Shown here in pieces: positions 20,062 to 27,901 of a stretch of DNA of 64,000 bases. Position numbers and translations under genes: made by a program. The DNA lies in the NCBI GenBank assembly GCA_014802435.1, contig JAAVCG010000032.1:1-64000 (forward strand). Reading direction: 5' to 3'. The notes under the pieces were generated by a model. The model saw nothing but the letters and a program-made list of their open reading frames with translations, had not been told where the DNA came from and ran no database searches. Numbering within the stretch: the stretch's first letter is position 1; every line of letters starts with the position of its first letter. This DNA is from Bacteroides sp. Its GTDB lineage: Bacteria; Bacteroidota; Bacteroidia; Bacteroidales; Muribaculaceae.

Positions 20062-21762
20062 ATGTCACAACAACCTCAAGTTTACCTCAACGACAAGGCA
20101 TGGGCTCGCTGGACCGCCCTGCTCCTGCTTGCGTTAGCAATGTTTTGCAGCTACATCTTCATGGATGTAATGTCTCCTATCAAGGACCTGGTCCAGAGTA
20201 CCCTCGGATGGGATAACACGGCCTTCGGCACTATGCAAGGCTCTGAAACGTTCCTGAACGTCTTCATCTTCTTCCTGATTTTTGCCGGCATTATTCTTGA
20301 CAAGATGGGCGTGCGCTTCACGGCGCTCCTCTCCGGAGCAGTGATGCTCATCGGCGCCTCGATTAACTGGTATGCCGTGACTGAATATTTCCAGGGCACC
20401 GCCCTCGAACAATGGTTTACGGACCATCTGAACTATATCCCCGTTTTTGACTGGCTCGGAGTCAGCCCCTTCTATCAGGGCATGCCGGCCTCGGCCAAGC
20501 TTTCAGCCATCGGCTTCATGATTTTCGGCTGTGGCGTTGAAATGGCCGGTATCACAGTCAGCCGCGGTATCGTCAAATGGTTCAAAGGACGCGAAATGGC
20601 CCTCGCAATGGGCTCGGAAATGGCCCTGGCCCGTCTCGGCGTTGCTACCTGCATGATTTTCTCTCCCCTCTTCGCTAACATCTCAGGCACTCCCAAGGTG
20701 AGCAATGCCGTTGCCTTCGGCGTAGTCCTCCTGATGATTGCGCTGATAATGTTCATTGTCTACTTCTTCATGGACCGTAAACTCGACTCGCAAACCCATG
20801 CCGAAGAAGAAAAAGATGACCCCTTCCGCCTGTCAGACCTGGGTAAGATTCTGACCTCCTCCGGCTTCTGGCTCGTCGCCCTCCTTTGCGTGCTCTATTA
20901 TTCAGCCATCTTCCCCTTCCAGAAGTATGCCGTCAATATGCTCCAGTGTAACCTGACCTTCACTGAGGTTGACCCCGAGAGCTTCTGGGCCTCTGACCTG
21001 GAAACCGTCATCCAGTATATCGTCATGCTCATTGCCGCCGCTGCCGCCTTTGTCAGCAACTTCTCTTCTAACAAGGGAATGAAGTCCGGAATGCTCGTCC
21101 TGGCCGTAGTTGCCCTGGTGGTTTACTGCTGGATGGGCTATATGTGTCAGAGCGCCGCTTCTATCTTCGCCGTCTTCCCCCTCCTTGCCGTGGGCATTAC
21201 CCCGATTCTCGGCAAGTATGTCGACCATAAGGGCAAGGCCGCATCAATGCTCGTTATCGGTGCGCTGCTCCTGATTATCTGCCATCTGACGTTTGCCTTC
21301 GTCCTGCCGATGTTTAAGGGCAATGCCGTCGGCGGAGTCATCGTTGCTTACGTTACCATCCTCGTGCTCGGCGCCTCATTCTCGCTCGTGCCCGCCTCGC
21401 TCTGGCCCTCAGTGCCCAAGCTCGTTGACGCAAAGATTATCGGCTCGGCCTACGCCCTGATTTTCTGGATTCAGAACATCGGCCTCTGGCTCTTCCCCCT
21501 CCTTATCGGCAAGGTTCTTGACAAGACCAACCCGCAGATTACCGAGGGACTCGCTAACGGCTCCATCACTGAAGCGCAGGCCTCAGTAAGTTATGATTAT
21601 ACCTGGCCGCTGGTAATGTTGGCCTCCCTCGGCGTGGCTGCGCTCCTCATCGGCCTCTGGCTCAAGGTCATTGACCGCAAGCACCATCTCGGCCTTGAAG
21701 AACCTAACATCAAACCCTCTGCTGAAACCGAAGAGGCTGAAGTAGCCGCCGCTGAAGCTTAA
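20062..21762 (+). CDS. Major facilitator superfamily transporter
   Basis: A 566-residue MFS-type transporter with about 12 to 14 membrane helices. Segments include ALLLLALAMFCSYIFMDVMSPI, FLNVFIFFLIFAGIILDKMGVRF (loop 2-3 with the DKMGVRF version of the MFS signature), MIALIMFIVYFF and a second half from about residue 270. The C-terminus is acidic and alanine-rich. It starts directly after the divergent promoter and is followed at 6 bases by an alpha/beta hydrolase gene, so the two are probably co-transcribed. The substrate cannot be inferred. Confidence 0.85.
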   Translation: MSQQPQVYLNDKAWARWTALLLLALAMFCSYIFMDVMSPIKDLVQSTLGWDNTAFGTMQGSETFLNVFIFFLIFAGIILDKMGVRFTALLSGAVMLIGASINWYAVTEYFQGTALEQWFTDHLNYIPVFDWLGVSPFYQGMPASAKLSAIGFMIFGCGVEMAGITVSRGIVKWFKGREMALAMGSEMALARLGVATCMIFSPLFANISGTPKVSNAVAFGVVLLMIALIMFIVYFFMDRKLDSQTHAEEEKDDPFRLSDLGKILTSSGFWLVALLCVLYYSAIFPFQKYAVNMLQCNLTFTEVDPESFWASDLETVIQYIVMLIAAAAAFVSNFSSNKGMKSGMLVLAVVALVVYCWMGYMCQSAASIFAVFPLLAVGITPILGKYVDHKGKAASMLVIGALLLIICHLTFAFVLPMFKGNAVGGVIVAYVTILVLGASFSLVPASLWPSVPKLVDAKIIGSAYALIFWIQNIGLWLFPLLIGKVLDKTNPQITEGLANGSITEAQASVSYDYTWPLVMLASLGVAALLIGLWLKVIDRKHHLGLEEPNIKPSAETEEAEVAAAEA

Positions 21763-21768
21763 AGCCTT

Positions 21769-22539
21769 ATGAAGAAAACCTTACAGATTAACGGCGTGAC
21801 GCTGGCCTATGACTGTGAATCCGGTCAGGGCGCCCCGGTCGTGTTAATGCACGGCTGGGGCTGCGAGGCCAAGACCCTGGAGTCTGTGGCCAAGACGGTC
21901 CGCGCCCTCGGCCGCCCGCTGATTAATGTCGACTTCCCCGGATTCGGCTCCTCAACCGAGCCCCCGGAAGTCTGGGGTGTCGACGATTACACCCGCGCCA
22001 TTGAAGAACTTCTGCGCCGCGAGGGGGTAGGCGACGATGCCGTCCTCCTTGGCCACTCATTCGGCGGCCGTGTCGGCATTGTTTATGCGTCGCGCAACCC
22101 CGTCGGCAAGCTTATCCTTGTTGATGCGGCGGGAGTCAAGCCCCGGCGTTCGCTCCGTTATTACTGTAAGATTTATTCGTTTAAGGCTAAAAAACACCTT
22201 CTGCGGCTCCTTTTGGGTCGCGAAAAGGCCGAAGAAAAGCTCAATAAGCTTCGGACCAAAGCCGGTTCAAGCGATTATCGCAACGCCTCGCCCCGAATGA
22301 GGCAGATAATGAGCCGGGTGGTCAACGAGGACCTATGCCATCTGATGCCGGAAATCAAGGCACCGACACTCCTCATCTGGGGTACAAACGACACGGCAAC
22401 CCCCCTTGCCGACGCCAAAAAGATGGAAAAACTCATCCCCGGAGCCGCTCTCGTCGCCTTTGAAGGCGCCGGCCACTACTCCTTCCTCGACCGCCCCGCC
22501 CAATTCGCCGCCGTCCTCCGCTCCTTCCTAACCGCCTAA
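21769..22539 (+). CDS. Alpha/beta hydrolase
   Basis: A 256-residue cytoplasmic alpha/beta hydrolase. The nucleophile elbow is GHSFGG (Ser97). The oxyanion loop follows strand 3 in HGWGCEAKT. The acid is in WGTNDTATPL and the catalytic histidine in GAGHYSFLDRP, so the Ser-Asp-His triad is complete. It lies 6 bases after the MFS transporter. The substrate is unknown; esterase or C-C hydrolase activity is possible. Confidence 0.88.
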   Translation: MKKTLQINGVTLAYDCESGQGAPVVLMHGWGCEAKTLESVAKTVRALGRPLINVDFPGFGSSTEPPEVWGVDDYTRAIEELLRREGVGDDAVLLGHSFGGRVGIVYASRNPVGKLILVDAAGVKPRRSLRYYCKIYSFKAKKHLLRLLLGREKAEEKLNKLRTKAGSSDYRNASPRMRQIMSRVVNEDLCHLMPEIKAPTLLIWGTNDTATPLADAKKMEKLIPGAALVAFEGAGHYSFLDRPAQFAAVLRSFLTA

Positions 22540-22603
22540 AAAAGGAAGAAAACAAAAAAGAAAAAAACCGTTTAGCGAACGCAGTGAGCGGAAAACCCGT
22601 TCA

Positions 22604-22657
22604 ACCTTAAACTTTAAACCTTAAACCTTAAACCTTAAACCCTTCACCCTTCACCCC
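22604..22657. repeat. Heptamer tandem repeat (AAACCTT type)
   Basis: Four to five 7-base units (CTTAAAC/CTTTAAAC) followed by CCCTTCA repeats fill the gap before the Mur-ligase-like gene. It resembles the repeats at 739-793 and 39495-39559 in reverse orientation. No gene is seen in 22540-22665. Confidence 0.7.
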
Positions 22658-22665
22658 ATTAAAAA

Positions 22666-24231
22666 GTGGCTATCCTAATTATCTTCGCCGCCATGTGCGG
22701 CCTCTCTGCTCTTTGGACGGAATTCTCGCGCACCCTGATGATGCTCCAGCAGAATTCCTACCGCATTGACCGATATAATCGCTATCTCAACAACTCCGGC
22801 GAGATGACCTCCGTCGGCAAGCTCCTTGGCGCCGCACTCCTCCTGTTCTGCCTCATCGGCTGGGTGCCTATGTGGATGGCCGCCGCGCTCCAAATCATCT
22901 TCTTTGTGATTTATAAAGTCAAGGCCCTCCGCAAGAAGTATAAAAAACCCTTGGTTGTAACTCCCCGCGTCAATCGCCTCTATGGCGCGATGTATTGCAT
23001 CTTCGTGCTCCTCTGCGTATGGTTCTCGCTGGGGCAGAATCTTGAAGGAATCTTCATGGCGATATCTACCGTAGCCCTCGGATGCTGGTTTGCCTCCCCC
23101 TGGATTGCTATGGCTGCCGTCTGGCTTCTGAAACCCGTTGAAAAACGCATCAATCAGAAATATGTCGACGATGCCGCCCGAATTATCGCCTCCATGCCTG
23201 ACCTCAAGGTTATAGGCATCACCGGCTCTTACGGCAAAACTTCTACCAAACATTACCTCCAGCGCATCCTCTCTGAAAAATTCAGCGTCTGCATGACTCC
23301 CGGCTCGTTTAACACGACGATGGGCGTTGTCCGCACTATCCGCGAATACCTTAAACCCTATGACCAGGTCTTTATCTGCGAGATGGGCGCCAAACAGCCC
23401 GGCGACATCAAGGAAATCTGTGACCTTGTCCATCCCGTCTGCGGCATCGTGACCGCCGTCGGTCCCCAACACCTCGAATCATTCAAGACCATTGAAAACG
23501 TTCAGCGCACCAAGTTTGAACTCATCGATTCCCTCCCTGCCGACGGTTTGGCTATTATCAATGATGACTTCCCCTTCGTTGCCAATCGCCCCGTAAGCAA
23601 TATCGAGGCAATCCGTTATGGCGTCAAAGGGCGCCCGGAGATCCAATACTGGGTTGACGACATCAATTACTCCGCATCAGGCACTGACTTCACCATCTGG
23701 AGCCATGACGCCGAGCCCCTCCGGCTCCATACTCAGCTCGTCGGCGAATGTAACGTCTCAAACCTCGTTGCCGCCGTGATAGTCGGCCTCCGCCTCGGAG
23801 TCAGCCGCGAACAGATTGCCTATGCCGTTGAAAAAATCGAGCAGGTTGAACATCGACTCAGCATCAAGCGCCTCCCCGGAAACGTCACCATCATTGACGA
23901 TGCCTTCAACTCTAACCCGACCGGCTCAGCCATGGCCCTCGACGTCCTCGCCGCCATGCCCGGCACCCGGGTAATCATCACCCCCGGAATGATTGAACTC
24001 GGCTCCGAACAGTTTGAACTAAACCGCAAGTTCGGCGAAAAAATTGCCTGCTCCTGTGATGTAGCCATCATCGTCGGCCACTACAACCGCGAAGCCATCC
24101 TCGCCGGTCTCGAAGGAGCAAAGGGCGTTAACGTCCTCCCCGTCGACTCCTTCACCGAGGCCCTGACCCTCCTCCCTAAAGCAGACTACACCGTACTCTA
24201 CGAAAACGACCTCCCCGACACCTTCAAATAA
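22666..24231 (+). CDS. Membrane-embedded MurF-like Mur ligase
   Basis: A 521-residue protein with about four N-terminal hydrophobic segments (about 1-25, 45-80, 105-150), then a full Mur-ligase domain. The ATP loop is TGSYGKTST (186-194). It has the central-domain ENVQRTKFEL and INDDFPF motifs and the C-terminal ligase motif IDDAFNSNPTGSAMALDVL. Canonical MurF has a soluble N-terminal UDP-MurNAc-binding domain. Here that is replaced by membrane helices, so this may act on a membrane-bound substrate or be a MurF variant of this lineage. The start codon is GTG at 22666. A strong hairpin follows at 24301-24335. Confidence 0.82.
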   Translation: MAILIIFAAMCGLSALWTEFSRTLMMLQQNSYRIDRYNRYLNNSGEMTSVGKLLGAALLLFCLIGWVPMWMAAALQIIFFVIYKVKALRKKYKKPLVVTPRVNRLYGAMYCIFVLLCVWFSLGQNLEGIFMAISTVALGCWFASPWIAMAAVWLLKPVEKRINQKYVDDAARIIASMPDLKVIGITGSYGKTSTKHYLQRILSEKFSVCMTPGSFNTTMGVVRTIREYLKPYDQVFICEMGAKQPGDIKEICDLVHPVCGIVTAVGPQHLESFKTIENVQRTKFELIDSLPADGLAIINDDFPFVANRPVSNIEAIRYGVKGRPEIQYWVDDINYSASGTDFTIWSHDAEPLRLHTQLVGECNVSNLVAAVIVGLRLGVSREQIAYAVEKIEQVEHRLSIKRLPGNVTIIDDAFNSNPTGSAMALDVLAAMPGTRVIITPGMIELGSEQFELNRKFGEKIACSCDVAIIVGHYNREAILAGLEGAKGVNVLPVDSFTEALTLLPKADYTVLYENDLPDTFK

Positions 24232-24245
24232 CCCCCCAAATATTC

Positions 24246-24276
24246 TCTATGGAAAGGCGGATTCCGATCCGCCGCC
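24246..24276 (+). repeat. REP-like element, single half
   Basis: One forward copy of the dispersed palindromic unit: CTATGGAAA followed by GGCGGATTCCGATCCGCC and GCC. The core is itself a hairpin (GGCGGAT/ATCCGCC). No inverted partner lies nearby. Confidence 0.8.
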
Positions 24277-24300
24277 CCGTCAAAAAATCGCAAAATTACA

Positions 24301-24335
24301 CCGGGGACGACAGGCTCAATGCCTGCCGTCCCCGG
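24301..24335 (+). terminator. Hairpin terminator after the Mur-ligase-like gene
   Basis: CCGGGGACG at the left and CGTCCCCGG at the right enclose ACAGGC/GCCTG, giving a very stable stem 70 bases past the stop codon. There is no T-run after it. Confidence 0.6.
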
Positions 24336-24432
24336 TAAAGTATCCCTCGCAAAATCACCGGGACCGACACGTGCCCTTGAGCCTTCCTCATCCGCAAAAA
24401 ACGTCCCTCTCCCCCTTTCATCGCGTCCAATA

Positions 24433-24464
24433 TTTGGTAATCTCGCAAATATTTCGTAATTTTG
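24433..24464 (+). promoter_or_regulatory. Promoter of the DGR locus
   Basis: TTTG (24433-24436), a 20-base spacer and TAATTTTG (24457-24464) match the Bacteroidetes consensus exactly. The start should be near 24470, about 375 bases ahead of the first coding gene. Confidence 0.85.
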
Positions 24465-24469
24465 CCGCG

Positions 24470-24785
24470 ACCTTACGCCGCGGGTGTCTTTTGGGAGACA
24501 TCGGAATGTGGGAGGTCATTACATAATGAAAAGCGTCTTCTTGCGCTTGATTCTTGGCTATCAGAAATGTGGCAATTTCTAAAAGTATTGGCAAGGATGA
24601 AGCAACAGTAGATGCCTAAGGGTATGATTATATCCTGATTTGAAGTCGCAGTGATGTGGGTTCTTATCAGCTATATAGTTATCATACGGCGTAGGCTCTA
24701 TGTTGCTCGTTCTCCAATGAATGGCGATGCCACATGCCTTGATAGCGGAGCGAGTAACAGGTAGTGACCCTACGCTTTTCGTTTT
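24470..24785 (+). ncRNA. Structured RNA or long leader upstream of the DGR genes
   Basis: This is a roughly 315-base non-coding transcript segment that I do not recognise. Helices visible by eye: GTGTCT/AGACAT (24485-24501), AAGCG/CGCTT (about 24524-24542), AGAAAT/ATTTCT and GGGTAT/ATATCC. At the 3' end is a two-part stem, GCGTAGG (24689-24695) with CCTACGC (24769-24775) and GTTGCTCG (24702-24709) with CGAGTAAC (24751-24758, one G-U pair). TTTTCGTTTT follows, so the last stem resembles a terminator or attenuator. It could be an independent RNA or a regulated leader. The boundaries are estimates. Confidence 0.6.
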
Positions 24786-24845
24786 CTATCAGTTTGAACC
24801 TGACCGGGTTGGGGTCCTCGAGTCAACTAATTCATTATTATCACA

Positions 24846-25328
24846 ATGAAAAGGTTTTTTGTTGTTATTTTTGTGGCTACTGTGGCCGCTATGTTTGGCC
24901 TTGACTCCTTTGCCGCCGCGAAAAAAGTAGCCGTCTTTGTTGAGGGCAACGTCTCAAAGGAGCAAAAGACAATGGTCAATAACTCGGTTATGTCCAGGCT
25001 CTCCGGAAATAAAGACTACAAAGTCTTTGAACGCAACAATGCTTTCCTGTCTGCCCTCGAAAAAGAGCATGATTACCAGCTGAGCGGCGTGTGCTCGGAA
25101 GCACAGATTCGTAAAATCGGTGAACGCATGGGCGTTGACTATGTCATTGCCGTATGTGCCGTTTTGACTGACGATGACCAATGTCAGATGTCGGCCCGCC
25201 TCATCGACCTTGAATCCGGCGAAGTGCTGAAAACCTGTAATGCCTCACGTGAGTTTGAAGATTCCTCGACCATTACGGCCCTCGCCAATAACGTTGCCTA
25301 TCGTTTAATCTCTAAAAAATCAAGATAA
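24846..25328 (+). CDS. Small exported protein related to the DGR target N-terminus
   Basis: A 160-residue protein with a signal peptide (about 1-24). The rest aligns by eye with the first 155 residues of the next gene. Shared features are KKVAVFVEG/KKVAVYVTE, a VFERNNAFLSALEKEHDYQLSG/ILERNAEFLKAIHADRDFNHSG-like helix (compare in short pieces), MGVDYVIAV/LGAKFILVI and an RLIDLESGEV/RMVNAETGVV strand. The fold suggests the CsgG/LpoB/TolB-N type periplasmic domain. It lies 3 bases before the target gene and is surely co-transcribed. It may be a partner that assembles with the variable protein. No known function can be named. Confidence 0.82.
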   Translation: MKRFFVVIFVATVAAMFGLDSFAAAKKVAVFVEGNVSKEQKTMVNNSVMSRLSGNKDYKVFERNNAFLSALEKEHDYQLSGVCSEAQIRKIGERMGVDYVIAVCAVLTDDDQCQMSARLIDLESGEVLKTCNASREFEDSSTITALANNVAYRLISKKSR

Positions 25329-25331
25329 GAT

Positions 25332-26420
25332 ATGAAGCAGTTTGTTTGCCGTCTTATGGCTTTCTTGCTGATTGCTTTCTGCGTGGCTCCGATTCATGCG
25401 CAGGAAATTGCACGCAAAAAAGTTGCTGTCTATGTCACGGAAAGTGATGTGGACGATGCTGTCAAGAAGATTGTCCAAAATAAAATTATTTCAACTCTGA
25501 CTCATAGCCCCAAATATCAGATTCTTGAGCGCAATGCGGAATTCCTAAAGGCTATTCATGCTGATAGAGACTTCAACCACTCCGGCGAAGTCAGAGATAA
25601 CGATATCGCCGCCATTGGTAAAGGCTTGGGTGCAAAATTTATCCTTGTTATAGATGTTTCCGAGGTATTTGACGACTTATATATCGCTGCACGTATGGTT
25701 AATGCCGAAACGGGCGTTGTGCAGGACTCTGCCGAAGAATTGCTTTCCGACCCCACCTCCGCCAAACTCGTCGCTGCAGCTGAAAAAATTGCAAAAGGAG
25801 TGGTCGGCAACACCACCTCTTCATCCTCAACCGGTACTGTCAGTTCCACAGACGGAAACATTGAAACATTTACCGTCAATGGCGTAACCTTCGATATGGT
25901 CAAGGTAAACGACACTTTCAGTATCGGCAAAACCGAAGTAACTCAACGCCTGTGGCGCGCCGTCATGGGCAACAATCCCTCCAAGTTCCTTGGCGAAAAT
26001 AGCCCTGTGGAAATGGTGTCTTGGTATGATTGCCAAGAATTTTGTGACAAGTTAAGCCAATTGACCGGACGCATTTTTCGCTTGCCGACAGAGGCCGAAT
26101 GGCTTTATGCTGCGCGTGGTGGCGAAAAGAGTCGCGGCTATGAATATAGCGGAAGCAACGATTTATATCGCGTTGCGTGGTACACTGAAAATAGTGGACA
26201 AATGACTCATCCCGTGGGCCAAAAGATGCCTAACGAACTTGGCATCTTTGACATGTCCGGCAATGTCTGGGAATGGTGCTCTGACCTATATGATAGCTCT
26301 AATCGCGTCTTTCGGGGCTGTGGCTGGGACGGCGATGCCTCCTACTGTCGTTTTGCCTTTCGCAACTACTTTGCTCCGGGTAACCGCGCCGGTAGCCTTG
26401 GCTTTCGCCTCGCTCTCTAA
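25332..26420 (+). CDS. DGR target: exported protein with FGE/C-type-lectin domain and VR
   Basis: A 362-residue exported protein. It has a signal peptide (about 1-23), a CsgG/LpoB-like domain (about 27-160) shared with the gene before it, and a Ser/Thr-rich linker (160-176). A formylglycine-generating-enzyme (SUMF1) type C-type-lectin domain follows (about 178-362), with IGKTEVTQRLW, FRLPTEAEW and MSGNVWEW. The last 42 codons lie inside the VR. Variable positions fall between residues 327 and 356, so the ligand-binding face of the lectin fold is the diversified surface. The protein is probably periplasmic or surface-exposed. Its stop codon lies within the conserved repeat end. Confidence 0.92.
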   Translation: MKQFVCRLMAFLLIAFCVAPIHAQEIARKKVAVYVTESDVDDAVKKIVQNKIISTLTHSPKYQILERNAEFLKAIHADRDFNHSGEVRDNDIAAIGKGLGAKFILVIDVSEVFDDLYIAARMVNAETGVVQDSAEELLSDPTSAKLVAAAEKIAKGVVGNTTSSSSTGTVSSTDGNIETFTVNGVTFDMVKVNDTFSIGKTEVTQRLWRAVMGNNPSKFLGENSPVEMVSWYDCQEFCDKLSQLTGRIFRLPTEAEWLYAARGGEKSRGYEYSGSNDLYRVAWYTENSGQMTHPVGQKMPNELGIFDMSGNVWEWCSDLYDSSNRVFRGCGWDGDASYCRFAFRNYFAPGNRAGSLGFRLAL

Positions 26421-26421
26421 G
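26295..26421 (+). repeat. DGR variable repeat (VR) with IMH end
   Basis: 127 bp matching the TR at 27994-28120 without gaps. The first 15 bases and the last 22 (26400-26421, GGCTTTCGCCTCGCTCTCTA plus AG) are identical; the latter is the initiation-of-mutagenic-homology region and includes the stop codon. In the 93-base core, 18 of 26 TR adenines are substituted (to G, T or C), against 11 of 67 other bases. Six of the non-adenine changes cluster in the first four core codons. Counts were made by hand alignment. Confidence 0.93.
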
Positions 26422-26473
26422 GGACACTGATGTTTGATGAAATTCCACAGTCCTTTTGACTGTAAGTTTAACT

Positions 26474-26543
26474 CGGGGTTGGCGTTTTTTGCCTAATGAG
26501 GCAAAGCGGAGCTTGCCGAAAAGGGCAAAAAACGCCAACCCCG
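26474..26543 (+). other. Long hairpin/cruciform between VR and the HRDC gene
   Basis: Perfect 20-bp arms CGGGGTTGGCGTTTTTTGCC (26474-26493) and its inverse (26524-26543) enclose a 30-base loop. That loop forms its own hairpin (GGCAA...TTGCC, 26500-26517, with a GGA tip). It lies 53 bases past the VR end. In studied DGRs a hairpin or cruciform just downstream of VR promotes target recognition. It could also attenuate transcription into the HRDC and RT genes. Confidence 0.75.
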
Positions 26544-26559
26544 CAAATTTCAATAATTA

Positions 26560-27033
26560 ATGCAGATAAAGTTTTTTACTATTCCAGTTTTGTCGTCCAA
26601 TGAGGAGGACGCTATTAACAAGTTCCTTCGCTCGGTCAAGGTGCCGGAAGTGAAGAAAGAGCTTGTTTCAGTGGGTGCCGGTGTCTACTGGGCTATATGT
26701 GTGGTGTTTCTAAATGATGGGAGAGCTGAAAGCTGTCAATCTGCAAGTCGGGAAAAGATTGAATATAAGACAGTATTGTCTGAGGCGGATTTTAAGCAGT
26801 TCTGTATACTGAGAAAACTTCGTAAACAGCTGTCGGATGATGATGCGGTCCCGGCGTTTGCTGTATTTACTGATTCAGAACTTGCTGAAATCGCAAAGTT
26901 GTCAGAAATAAATCCTTCCATGATGAAAACTATCAAAGGAATAGGGGCCAAAAAGATTGATAAGTATGGAGAGAAAATGTGTAAATTATTAATGGAGTTT
27001 GAAGATAATGAAAAGGGCCGGCTCTTTGATTGA
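26560..27033 (+). CDS. HRDC-domain DGR accessory protein
   Basis: A 157-residue protein whose second half (about 78-146) is an HRDC (helicase and RNase D C-terminal) domain, a nucleic-acid-binding helical bundle. The visible markers are KLRKQLSDDDAVPAFAVFTDSELAEIAKL (seen in short pieces) and the MKTIKGIGAKKIDKYGEKM helix-hairpin-like segment. HRDC proteins replace Avd as the accessory factor in a subset of DGRs, where they are thought to help the RT act on the template RNA. It overlaps the RT gene by 26 bases. Base composition is AT-rich compared with the core genes. Confidence 0.85.
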   Translation: MQIKFFTIPVLSSNEEDAINKFLRSVKVPEVKKELVSVGAGVYWAICVVFLNDGRAESCQSASREKIEYKTVLSEADFKQFCILRKLRKQLSDDDAVPAFAVFTDSELAEIAKLSEINPSMMKTIKGIGAKKIDKYGEKMCKLLMEFEDNEKGRLFD

Positions 27034-27901
27034 CAAGATTACTTCATTAGACAATTTGGCTTTGGCGGCATATAAGGCGTTTAGAGGAAAACAATATAAA
27101 CAAACCGTTATAAACTTTCGAAAGACCTTTTTAGAGAATATTCAGGAATTGCGCACTGAAATAATTGAAGAAAGAATCGAATTGGGCCAATATCACAAAT
27201 TTACCATCTTTGAACCGAAAGAACGCCTGATTTGTGCTGCGCCGCTAAAACAGAGAATAATCCATCATGCCATAATGAACGTGTGTCATGATATATTTGA
27301 CAAAAATCTCATTTATGATTCGTATGCCTCTCGGCCTTTAAAAGGTACTCATGAAGCAGTCAAAAGAGTGCAGGCTATCATGCCCGGTTACTCTTATTTT
27401 GTTAAATTGGATATAAGGAAGTATTTTGATAGCATTAATCATGGTCTGCTTAAAATGAAATTGCGACTGTTGTTTAAGGATAAGAGATTATTGCGTATTT
27501 TTGATGAAATTATTGATAGTTACGGGGAGGGGCAAGGACTCCCGATAGGAAATCTGACAAGCCAATATTTTGCTAACTATTATTTGTCTTCGTTGGACCA
27601 TCACATGAAGGAAATCGTAGGATGTAAACGTTATGTTAGATACATGGATGATGTTATTATCTTGGCGAAGTCAAAAAGTGAAGTGATAGATTATAAGAAT
27701 GATTATGTGAAGTATGCCAATCAGGAATTGTCTTTGCAAGTAAAGCCTCCGATTATAGGTAAGATTAGCAATGGAATTCCCTTTTTGGGTTTTAAGATTT
27801 TCAGGAATCTAATTTTATTAGCGGGAAAAGCCAAAAGACGTTACCGCAAAACAATCAGGATTTTAAACAGGCTTTTTGAGGAGAAAAAATTGGGGAATTA
27901 G
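27008..27901 (+). CDS. DGR reverse transcriptase (open frame truncated by frameshift)
   Basis: A 297-codon reverse transcriptase of the DGR clade. It has the fingers/palm motifs, with the catalytic aspartate in FVKLDIRKYFDS (Asp135), the DGR-type motif LPIGNLTSQ (178-186) in place of the QGxxxSP of other RTs, and the YMDD box (212-215, RYVRYMDDVIIL). The start is the ATG at 27008; a TTG at 26999 is less likely. The frame ends FEEKKLGN-stop just after an A6 run (27884-27889). The expected thumb/C-terminal segment continues in the -1 frame. It would copy TR RNA with errors at adenines and feed cDNA into VR. As sequenced it lacks about 30 C-terminal residues. Confidence 0.93.
   Translation: MKRAGSLIDKITSLDNLALAAYKAFRGKQYKQTVINFRKTFLENIQELRTEIIEERIELGQYHKFTIFEPKERLICAAPLKQRIIHHAIMNVCHDIFDKNLIYDSYASRPLKGTHEAVKRVQAIMPGYSYFVKLDIRKYFDSINHGLLKMKLRLLFKDKRLLRIFDEIIDSYGEGQGLPIGNLTSQYFANYYLSSLDHHMKEIVGCKRYVRYMDDVIILAKSKSEVIDYKNDYVKYANQELSLQVKPPIIGKISNGIPFLGFKIFRNLILLAGKAKRRYRKTIRILNRLFEEKKLGN

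Noticed and set aside
24470..24845. Known riboswitch, RNase P, tmRNA, 6S or SRP RNA
   Set aside because: None of the signature sequences of these RNAs could be found, so I left it as an unidentified structured RNA.
26999..27007. TTG start for the reverse transcriptase
   Set aside because: An ATG at 27008 lies three codons later and is the simpler start. The extra residues add no family feature.
27884..27890. Programmed -1 frameshift in the RT gene
   Set aside because: G AAA AAA followed by T is not a strong slippery heptamer, and I see no clear downstream stimulatory stem. It is kept only as an alternative to a real deletion or sequence error.
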